Part shown: piece after piece, positions 1 to 7,000 of the stretch
Layout: every line of letters starts with the position of its first letter
Position numbering within the stretch: the first letter of the stretch is position 1
Assembly: GCA_021811925.1 (NCBI GenBank)
Contig: JAKAPY010000015.1
Location: 1,692 to 18,059 of the forward strand
From: Thermoplasmata archaeon
GTDB lineage: Archaea; Thermoplasmatota; Thermoplasmata; Sysuiplasmatales; Sysuiplasmataceae
Direction of reading: 5' to 3'
DNA: 16,368 nucleotides
The notes under the pieces: generated by a model
Seen by the model: only the letters and a program-made list of their open reading frames with translations
Told to the model about the DNA's origin: nothing
The model's database searches: none
Program-made: the position numbers and the translations under genes

Positions 1-900
1 CAGCCCGCGTTCCTGAATGGCTGGTTCTCCTTCGGGTACGGTGTTGTTTCCTACAACCCCATGCTTGTCACCTACGGCACCGGAATGCTTGAACTTTCAA
101 TTGCATTTGCACTGATAGCCGGCTTCGCAAGAAAAATCGCCTACATCGGCGGAATAATGCTTGGAATGTTTATCTGGGCGGTACCGGAGGGATTTGGTGG
201 CCCTTACGGGCCCGGCTCTGTCACAGTCGGCGGTGGGGACATTTACGCACTCGGTCTCCTCTTTATGATAGTTCTCGGTGCAACCTACGGCAGGGACAGG
301 TATACGCTCGACTACATTATTGAACGCAGATTCGGTGGTTGGACAGCAATAGCGGAGGTCCCGAAGGTCCACCTCGACCACATCAAAGGGTGGTTTTCCA
401 GGAACTCGATGAAGCTGAGCAGGGGATCTGCAATTCTGTTCGGTCTTGTGTACGCCTCTGAATCGTACCTTGCATTCTACTTCAACCTGAGCGGAAACAT
501 AGTGTCTGTCGTCCAGGATCAGGCATCAAGCGCTCCCTTTTTCCTTTCGGGCTGGTTCTCGTTCTGGCAGGGGCAGGTCACCGCAGCGCCTGCATTTTAT
601 GCCACGCTGATTGGAGTGCTTGAAGCACTTCTGGCAATATCTCTCATATTCGGACTCGCGAGAAAGGTGGCCTATGTTGGAGGGGCTGCCTTCGCAATAA
701 TCGCTTGGGGAGTGGGAGAGGGCTTTGGCGGGACTCCCGTGCCAGGCTACACAGATCCGGGCACTGGAATTGTCCAGGCAATTGCATTTCTCATACTGCT
801 TGGCCTGAATGCCACACATGGTACGGATCCGCTCACGCTTGACTCTAGGATAGAGACGCGGTTCCACTGGTGGAAAAAAGTGGCAGAGATGTCATACTGA
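1..900 (+). CDS. Tandem DoxX/DoxD-like integral membrane protein (5' end outside window)
   Basis: The reading frame is open from base 1, so the gene starts before the window; the first in-frame ATG at 61 is internal. About 299 residues are visible and they contain two copies of one unit. FLNGWFSF in copy one matches FLSGWFSF in copy two; GFARKIAYIGG matches GLARKVAYVGG; both copies then have EGFGG, a hydrophobic helix, and a (Y/L)TLD...IE.RF ending. Each unit has about four hydrophobic segments, as in the DoxX/DoxD family of redox-associated membrane proteins. DoxD is the membrane subunit of thiosulfate:quinone oxidoreductase in Acidianus. Function here is inferred from fold only, and no partner subunit gene is visible. 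The gene is convergent with the HemC-like gene, 35 bases apart. I am fairly sure of the membrane topology and duplication, less sure of the family name. Confidence 0.65.
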   Translation, partial: QPAFLNGWFSFGYGVVSYNPMLVTYGTGMLELSIAFALIAGFARKIAYIGGIMLGMFIWAVPEGFGGPYGPGSVTVGGGDIYALGLLFMIVLGATYGRDRYTLDYIIERRFGGWTAIAEVPKVHLDHIKGWFSRNSMKLSRGSAILFGLVYASESYLAFYFNLSGNIVSVVQDQASSAPFFLSGWFSFWQGQVTAAPAFYATLIGVLEALLAISLIFGLARKVAYVGGAAFAIIAWGVGEGFGGTPVPGYTDPGTGIVQAIAFLILLGLNATHGTDPLTLDSRIETRFHWWKKVAEMSY

Positions 901-935
901 GATGTGCCAATTACTGCACCCTTCCATTCGGTCCT

Positions 936-1811
936 TCACTTAATGCGGTTCAGCAGCCTCCTTGAGGCATCATCCCGAAATCGTGACAAAGGTCCTGAAA
1001 GCGACTCCCTTCCGGCCATGTCGGCTGAAATCCTGCGCTCAAGTGTTCCGTCTGAAGACAGGAGCTGCACATGCAGCCTGTAGCCGCTCCCGAATGAGGT
1101 GCAATTCACACCCAGGGGCACTCCGGGAGCAGGCGAAAGCGTGTTAACAACCTTCCTTTCGATTGTTATCTCTCTCCTTGTTTGCTGGTCATCCATGCGC
1201 CTCACGGCCCTTTCAGGGAATTCAGCATCCCTTGTCAGAAGCACAAATGCGCCCTGACCCGCGGCGGGGACGAAATAATCGAGCGGCAGTTCGGAAGCGC
1301 GCAGATTGCCTTCACCTGCGAATTCAAAGAGTTGGAACTCGTATGATGGAAGAATACATGCCGCGCTCTCTCCACGCTCCACCGATAGAAGCATTGATTC
1401 CGAGTCGAGCGTGACTTCCGAGACTCTCAGGTCCCTGCGCGCCCTCAGCATCTGTGCCCTGCGAAGGACATGCCGGCAGTCGACTCCTGATCCTGACTTC
1501 AGCCGTGCATATCCGCCCTCAGACACAATGCAGTCGGAGCTCCTGAGCCTTCTCTGGATTAATGCCATGCGCGTCTCCTCAGGCAGTTCCATAGGCAGCT
1601 GTTCGGCGGGGCACAGCAGCGCACTTTGTGCTTCGGACTGCATGGCGCTGAGCAGCAATCCGAATCCACGTTCGTCGCTGACCTGGGCGGCTGCTTTGAT
1701 GACGTGGAGGTCAAATGCCCGCCTGAGTCCAAGCCGCTTGAATCCTGAAATTGTCCTGCCTGCCATTTCAATCGAAGATCTTTCACCCGATGTGAAAATG
1801 ACTGTTCTCAT
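936..1811 (-). CDS. Divergent hydroxymethylbilane synthase (HemC)-like protein, probably catalytically inactive
   Basis: A 291-residue protein, close to the normal HMBS length, aligns by eye with HMBS from end to end. It has an N-terminal RTVIFTSGERSS-type strand, DLHVIK, the LPMELPEE loop, LRRAQML (116-122), PAAGQGAF (182-189) and a C-terminal domain with PLG and an SSDG turn. HMBS joins four porphobilinogens into hydroxymethylbilane for tetrapyrroles. The residues that make it work are missing. The usual K-D before LP is E70-Q71, the cofactor-attaching cysteine of G-C-x-x-P-I-G is P229 (APGVPLG), and the RGN-x-x-T-R motif is not recognisable. A cysteine at 237 lies eight residues further on. 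I chose the ATG at 1811 because a TATA-like box at 1840-1847 lies 32 bases upstream; the frame stays open to an ATG at 1904, but those 31 extra residues do not resemble HMBS. It may be a pseudoenzyme or have a new ligand-binding role. Confidence 0.6.
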   Translation of the reverse strand: MRTVIFTSGERSSIEMAGRTISGFKRLGLRRAFDLHVIKAAAQVSDERGFGLLLSAMQSEAQSALLCPAEQLPMELPEETRMALIQRRLRSSDCIVSEGGYARLKSGSGVDCRHVLRRAQMLRARRDLRVSEVTLDSESMLLSVERGESAACILPSYEFQLFEFAGEGNLRASELPLDYFVPAAGQGAFVLLTRDAEFPERAVRRMDDQQTRREITIERKVVNTLSPAPGVPLGVNCTSFGSGYRLHVQLLSSDGTLERRISADMAGRESLSGPLSRFRDDASRRLLNRIK

Positions 1812-1839
1812 TTTATCGTCGTCCGGCAAATGCAGATGG

Positions 1840-1847
1840 CATAAATC
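1840..1847 (-). promoter_or_regulatory. TATA-like box of the HemC-like gene
   Basis: Read on the minus strand the box is GATTTATG, centred 32-33 bases before the ATG at 1811. That predicts a leader of only a few bases and supports the 1811 start over the upstream ATG at 1904. The rest of 1812-2064 shows no other gene that I can support. Confidence 0.4.
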
Positions 1848-2036
1848 TGAACAACAACTCCTGACGATATCTTGTGAAGCGCTCATGGATGAATGTGCGG
1901 TCAACGCTCATGCCCCCGCCAAGAGGGAAACCAATATTCAACTTTGTCAGGCATTCTCGTGGCTTGTAACTTCATTGTTCAGAAAAAGCCTGGAAGAAGC
2001 ACTTCACACAATCCCTGGCGGAGAAGTACGAGGTGT

Positions 2037-2052
2037 AAAAACAGTACCAAAA
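2037..2052 (-). terminator. T-rich terminator of the tRNA gene
   Basis: On the minus strand, downstream of the tRNA end at 2065, the sequence runs TTTT (2049-2052) and then TTTTT (2037-2041). Archaeal RNA polymerase stops at such oligo-T stretches without needing a hairpin. Confidence 0.45.
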
Positions 2053-2064
2053 CTTAATTACGAT

Positions 2065-2138
2065 TGGGCCCAGTCGGATTTGAACCGACGACCATCTGGT
2101 TATGAGCCAGACGCTCCACCAGACTAAGCTATGGGCCC
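2065..2138 (-). tRNA. tRNA with CAU anticodon (probably tRNA-Ile2, else elongator Met)
   Basis: The minus strand folds into a complete cloverleaf of 74 bases. The acceptor stem is GGGCCCA/TGGGCCC, followed by discriminator A. The D arm begins GCTTAGTC and closes with AGC. The anticodon stem is TCTGG/CCAGA with loop CTCATAA (anticodon CAT at 2102-2104), and the T stem is GTCGG/CCGAC with loop TTCAAAT. CCA is not encoded and there is no intron in the 7-base loop. From memory, an acceptor stem beginning GGGCCC is usual for archaeal tRNA-Ile, while archaeal elongator tRNA-Met usually begins GCC and initiator begins AGC. This one is therefore more likely tRNA-Ile2, whose C34 is converted to agmatidine by TiaS to read AUA. 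The identity call is inference; the tRNA itself is certain. Confidence 0.95.
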
Positions 2139-2161
2139 CTCATCTTTGATTAGGAACGCAT

Positions 2162-2170
2162 CTAAATAAG
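2162..2170 (-). promoter_or_regulatory. TATA-like box of the tRNA gene
   Basis: Minus-strand CTTATTTAG is centred 28 bases upstream of the first base of the tRNA (2138). This is the classical archaeal stable-RNA promoter spacing. Confidence 0.6.
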
Positions 2171-2243
2171 TTTTGCCGGGGAGACGGGAAGGTCGAAGAA
2201 ATGTGTTTCGACTCATTGGATGGAAATAGGTGGTTCGGGCCAA

Positions 2244-3782
2244 TCAGGATTGCCTTGGGCTGGAGGAAAGACTCCTTGCCCTGTCGAATTCCCTCCTGAA
2301 TATGTTCATGAAGCGAAGCGACTCGTCGTACTTTCCTTCGTTGTAGGCATTGCTTGCCTCCTTGAGAGTCGCTATGAAGTCCGTGACCTTCATTCCGCTT
2401 ATTTTTGCATCTATTATCTCAGATCGTGCCTTGTTCATTTCAGACAGCAGCTTGGGAGGTATGGAACGCATGAGCGAATCCCTTGACTGCCTTGCCAGCA
2501 CAAGAGCGGAACTCCAGTCCCCTGTCGCAAGATGCTTCCTTGCCTCGGTGAATATCATCCTCGAGCTGTTGTAATCAATGCCTATTTCGTCTGCATACCT
2601 CAAAAGCTCTTCGACGCGGTCGACAAGCTCCTTGGCCTCGCCGAACTGGGATGCCTTTGGTGAAAGTTCTGACTGGAACTGCTGCACAGACTCAAGTGCT
2701 TTTTCGTATGAACTGTTCCTTACCATATCAGAGATTGCGGAGAGTCTCGTCTCGTATGTCATCTTCCTGTCTCCGGCAACATTTTCAATCTCGATCTGTT
2801 TCCTCATGATGCCCATTTTGTCCTTGAAGAACGCCTGTATGTTTGATTCGATAGACCTGTATGCCAGTCTTATATTCCTGAGGGCCTCTGCAGAGTCGCC
2901 CGATTTTGCAAACTCAACCGAAATGTCAAGAAACTTCTTTCCTTCACTTATATCGACACTTGCATCGCCTGAAAACTTGAGGAGTGATCTGAGCTGCTCT
3001 ATCACCGGTCGCGTATCTTCATTCCCTGCGGGGGAAGCTGCTGCGCTCCCTGCGGCAGGAATGGATTCGCCTGGTATGCTTTCACTCCTTAAAGCCTGCC
3101 TGAATGAAACAGAAGGAGGCGGGGCAGATGCGGTTCTGACCGCAGTTTCAGGTTCGTCATCCCTCTTCCTACCGAACTTGAAATGGAAGCGCCCGGGTTT
3201 GTCACCGGCCGACTCTTTTTCAACATCCTTTGGCAGGAAAGTAGTCGAGTCCTTCTGTGTTTGGACTGAGCTCGGGGTCTTTGCCTGAATTCCTGTCTTT
3301 TCAGAAACAGGAGACGCGCCTGCCGCAGGCGAATCCATGTCGTTCAACGTCTTTTCGAATTCGTTGATGAGTTTTTCCGGACTCCCTGTGGAAATGCCGG
3401 ATGCCATGTCATCAAAGTATGACACATCCTGCGTGCCAACTGAAGGCACGGACTCTATCGCCTTGGGAACTTCTTCGGTGGCAGTTGCCTCATCGTCGCT
3501 GAGGAATTCTGCACCGCAGTTGGGGCATTTGTTAGCCGATGCGTCAACCTCGGTATTGCACGCCGGACACTGGAACACTACCTGCTCATTCTTTGCAAAC
3601 TGGACCCCACATTTTGGACAGTTCGTGTCTTCTTCCAGAAGCTCGTTGCCGCACTCGGGACAGACGTACTGCGATTTCGAGCTGCCGCCCAGAAGCTTGA
3701 GATCGGCCCCACACACATCACATGCCTGGACGCCAGGGGTGATCTTTGATTCACATACTGGACAAATATCGTCAATTGTCAT
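2244..3782 (-). CDS. Triple zinc-ribbon protein with long helical C-terminal domain
   Basis: A 512-residue protein that I do not recognise as a named gene. Three CxxC-CxxC zinc ribbons sit in series at the N-terminus: C7/C10/C21/C24, C41/C44/C55/C58 and C72/C75/C86/C89. Residues about 95-260 are a Ser/Pro/Ala/Glu-rich, probably disordered linker. Residues about 260-505 are highly charged and helical, with repeated hydrophobic spacing typical of coiled coil or helical bundle (for example KFLDISVEFAKSGDSAEALR and MRKQIEIENVAG). There is no signal peptide or membrane segment, so it should be cytoplasmic. Such modular zinc-ribbon proteins usually act as scaffolds or protein/nucleic-acid binders; no enzymatic motif is visible. 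The ATG at 3782 is taken because MTIDDICPVC puts the first ribbon right at the start. It lies downstream of Lhr on the same strand but has its own TATA-like box. Confidence 0.75.
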   Translation of the reverse strand: MTIDDICPVCESKITPGVQACDVCGADLKLLGGSSKSQYVCPECGNELLEEDTNCPKCGVQFAKNEQVVFQCPACNTEVDASANKCPNCGAEFLSDDEATATEEVPKAIESVPSVGTQDVSYFDDMASGISTGSPEKLINEFEKTLNDMDSPAAGASPVSEKTGIQAKTPSSVQTQKDSTTFLPKDVEKESAGDKPGRFHFKFGRKRDDEPETAVRTASAPPPSVSFRQALRSESIPGESIPAAGSAAASPAGNEDTRPVIEQLRSLLKFSGDASVDISEGKKFLDISVEFAKSGDSAEALRNIRLAYRSIESNIQAFFKDKMGIMRKQIEIENVAGDRKMTYETRLSAISDMVRNSSYEKALESVQQFQSELSPKASQFGEAKELVDRVEELLRYADEIGIDYNSSRMIFTEARKHLATGDWSSALVLARQSRDSLMRSIPPKLLSEMNKARSEIIDAKISGMKVTDFIATLKEASNAYNEGKYDESLRFMNIFRREFDRARSLSSSPRQS

Positions 3783-3820
3783 TTGTGGGTTCCTGATGGT
3801 CCGATGAAATACAACTACTC

Positions 3821-3828
3821 ATATACTT
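3821..3828 (-). promoter_or_regulatory. TATA-like box of the zinc-ribbon gene
   Basis: Minus-strand AAGTATAT is centred about 43 bases before the ATG at 3782, implying a leader of roughly 15 bases. This makes the gene independent of the upstream Lhr transcript. Confidence 0.4.
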
Positions 3829-3869
3829 TTGGAACTGATTTTCTGTCAATGCAATTTAAAGAAGAGGGT

Positions 3870-4010
3870 GACTGGACCGCTGGCACGATCGGTGCCTTTA
3901 TCCCGGGCTGGCACCGTAGCATGGAAATGCCAGCAGGCCGATAACAGGCCGGGCAAGAGCGGCCATGCGTGCGTGCCATGCACCCCGCCGGCGCAAATTC
4001 CAGGACCGCC
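3870..4010. other. GC-rich hairpin-dense intergenic segment, possible noncoding RNA
   Basis: Between the Lhr stop and the zinc-ribbon promoter lies a segment richer in G+C than its surroundings, with several perfect hairpins. GGCAC-GATCG-GTGCC is at 3882-3896. A 7-bp stem GCTGGCA/TGCCAGC (3907-3913 with 3928-3934) is followed by GGCC-GATAACA-GGCC (3936-3950) with a 7-base loop, and by GTGC-CAT-GCAC (3973-3983). A TTTAAA box at 3855-3860 would place a plus-strand start near 3884. No T-run ends it on the plus strand. It matches neither RNase P RNA, SRP RNA nor a tRNA as far as I can see. It could instead be the 3' untranslated end of Lhr. Strand is not decided. Confidence 0.3.
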
Positions 4011-4014
4011 ACGC

Positions 4015-7000
4015 CTAACGTCCAGGGTGGGTCCGTTCGTAAAAGCCAACCACGTCCCATTCCTCTTCTTTTTCGGGCTGCCTCTTCCTCACTATGATTC
4101 CCATTTCTGCGGCTAGATCCTGAAGCATTTCCCTTGCTTCTTCGCTGCCCTCAAACCTGTCCACCTTTATTTCGTAATCCTTGATTTTGCCCTTGAATGC
4201 ACCAATGATTTCATTTCCGCGGAACACAAGATTCGATGCCCCTATGTCCAGGGTGTTCTTGACATCGTCGTGGAAATAAGACACGAGCCTGTCCTCCTGT
4301 GTCGCAATGAAGTTTTTTGAAACTGATGCGCGCTTTAGCCCGTTCACGCTGTCCGCCAATATCCAGTAGAGTGTGTCGCTTCCCTTCTCAAGGTATCCTT
4401 TCCTGATTATTTCCTTCTCCTCAAGGCGCCAGAGCAGGTCCCTTATGTGCCTCATGCCAAACTCGGGCCTTAGCATTCTCGAGAGCTGGTCTGCGGTAAA
4501 CGTGCCGAACTGCCTGAACAGCTGTGTGACCACTTCCTCCTGCGCCCTCTCCCTTGATTTGCCGCTTTCCTTTATTGCAACAAATTGTTTGTTGCCGTCG
4601 AGTGCAATCAATGTCTTTCTCATCAGGGATCGCAGGGCGGACTGCGTTCCCGCCTTTGATACGTTGGAATACCCCATCACCTGTTTCCTGCTCACAGGCT
4701 GAAATGACTCGACAATCTCCAGTACATGCGACTCCTGCTTTGACGTCTTCCTCCCCCTTGCTGCCCTGAAGAGGGATGCCCATCTCATGTCGGTGTGTGC
4801 AACATGATCAGGAATCACCTGGGCTAACAGCAGTTTTCTCTCCTTCTGGTCGTGTTCAAGCGAAATCAGGTGCCTGACACGCAACATTGCCTCGTAGTTG
4901 CCGCGCAGGAACATCATCTGGTCGATTGCTTCTGCCGAGCTTGAGAACTGTTCTTCTAGATGCTGGAGTTGAAGAGTGAGCGAAACAAGCTTGCGCTTCT
5001 CAAATGATGCAGGCAAAACGTTCCCTGCAACCAGCATTCCGTTTATCTTCCTGAAGCCTGCCTCCTCACAGGCCGCGATAATTTTGTGCCCAAGATCATC
5101 GACTGCGGTCCCGTTAAGCTCCCTGATGCGCAGTACGTCAAGTCCGAACTGCCTGAAAAGTTGCCTGAGCTGCGAAACCGCCATCAGCACTGCCCCGATG
5201 TCTGTTTCCTCGTTCATGTTAAGCTGCCGGACTTCGACGCAACTTGCCATCACCCATATCTCTGCCATTCCAGCAACACGGGCATTCTGAACGAGCGGGT
5301 AGTACCAGCCGTCGCCGTACCTGGATGCAAGCTCTGCCCACATGTACTGGACGAAGGGATCAAGCATCGAAACTACGTTCGTAGACAGCAAAGCCTCGCC
5401 AAATGAGTCTATCCGCTGCAGTTCATCCGGCATCACATACATTGAATTCGAGGCATCGCCGACAACAATCCTGACCGCTCCCAGCGATTCGACCGCCTGC
5501 TCCATGTTCATATCCCAGAAGCCAGTCATTGACATTACATCGGAGAGCCTGATAGGGCCGCGTCCCCTGACTATGTTCTCCACTATCTTCGCTCTCGCGT
5601 TCTCTACTCTTGTGTTGCACTCAAGGTAGGCATACACGTTCCTTGCACTCCACTCCTCATTCTCCTGGAATATCCTGTGCAGCCAGAGCGATCTGTCCAG
5701 GCGTTCTATTATTTCCCTTCCCCTCTCCTTGGACATGCCGAGGGCCGAAACTATGTCTACGCCTGTGCCGCCACCCATCTCCTTTATTTTATCAAGAACT
5801 TCCTGTTCTTCGGATGAAAGTGAATTGTCGCGGAATGCAGAGACATAGAGGGGCATGTCCTCACCGAGCACATACCTCACCCTTCCACGCATAAAGCGCC
5901 CGAGGAAGAGCTTGCCCTCCTTCCTCATTTTCTCCCAGTCTTCCCTGCTAAAACCTTCGACACGGTTGAAAACATCCAGAACCATGCCGCAAACGCCAAA
6001 CTTCTCGAAATATTCGTGGATTGAATGCAGTTTTTCCATGCTCTTGTAGTGCTGGTACCTCTGTATCGTTGCAAAATCATAGACTTTCACCCCGGCATTC
6101 TTGAGCCTGAGGTAGTCCCTGGTGAGCATGTACTGCTCCACTTCCTCTGCGAGGAAATATCCCTTCGCTATGATCCCCTCGGAAACAAGCTGCTCCGCTT
6201 TCGCGACCGCACCGTCGTTCCTGAAGCGGTATGAAAGTTCCTCGGCCGTCATCGGACCGAAGTACTCGAGTTCCCTTGTGACAATCTTCTCAAATGCCTG
6301 ATCGCTGTCACCCGCCTCTGTTTCAGACCGGCTCCACATCCATCCGCCATCCTTGCGCATCCTCACCCTGCGGGCCAGGAACTGGCTTTCAAGCCTGTGC
6401 ATGACCTCGTTCGTCTCATCGACCTTGAGGTTGAGAGCCTCGGCGATATCCCTGCTGCTTATCTCTTTTTCAGACAAAAGGGAAAGTGCCCTTGACTCGT
6501 CACCCAGGAGTTCCCTCTTCTTGACGACGGATGCAAAGAGAGGCCGATCATCGGGATGGATGAAGTATATGTCATCAAGCCAAACGGTGGCCAGTTTCCC
6601 GCTATCCAGCAAATCCAGGGCCCACTGCCTCACATCCTCGTGTCCACGTGAAGTGAATTTGTGCACACTGTTGCCCCGTTCCTTGAGCATAATCAGCGGC
6701 CCAACGGTTTTCACAAGGCCGGGCACCTGGTCCATTTCATCAATTGAAGGCTTCTTCCGGGAGAAGTAATGCTCCACAACGTCCGCCTCGAACTCATATC
6801 CTTTTACCTCACCGCCCATCACATGCGACAGGACCTTGCGGTGCAGCTCGCGCAGCATGGAGCTCTTGTCTTCCATCAGTATTACGTCTGAAATTCCCGA
6901 GAGAAGTATGCTATGGGAGAATGAGGATGGCGTGTCAGAGTAGCCGTGGGTGCGTATGGTGCGCTTTCCCTCCTCCACGTCCTTGAGCACCGCCGATGCG

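Noticed and set aside
936..1811. Calling the HemC-like gene a pseudogene
   Set aside because: The frame is intact over the full family length with conserved non-catalytic motifs and a plausible promoter, so it appears maintained rather than decaying.
1306..2127. 273-codon open frame on the plus strand
   Set aside because: It lies antisense to the HemC-like gene and runs into the tRNA; its Ser/Arg-rich translation has no recognisable domain.
2578..3807. Two long plus-strand open frames (236 and 156 codons)
   Set aside because: They are opposite the zinc-ribbon gene. The low-complexity Ser/Leu-rich translations reflect antisense of a Glu/Lys/Ser-rich protein.
3829..4116. Short open frames on both strands in the 3783-4014 spacer
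   Set aside because: Translations are Pro/Gly/Cys/Arg-rich, as expected of GC-rich noncoding DNA; they lack domains and partly overlap the end of lhr. Structured RNA is the better explanation.
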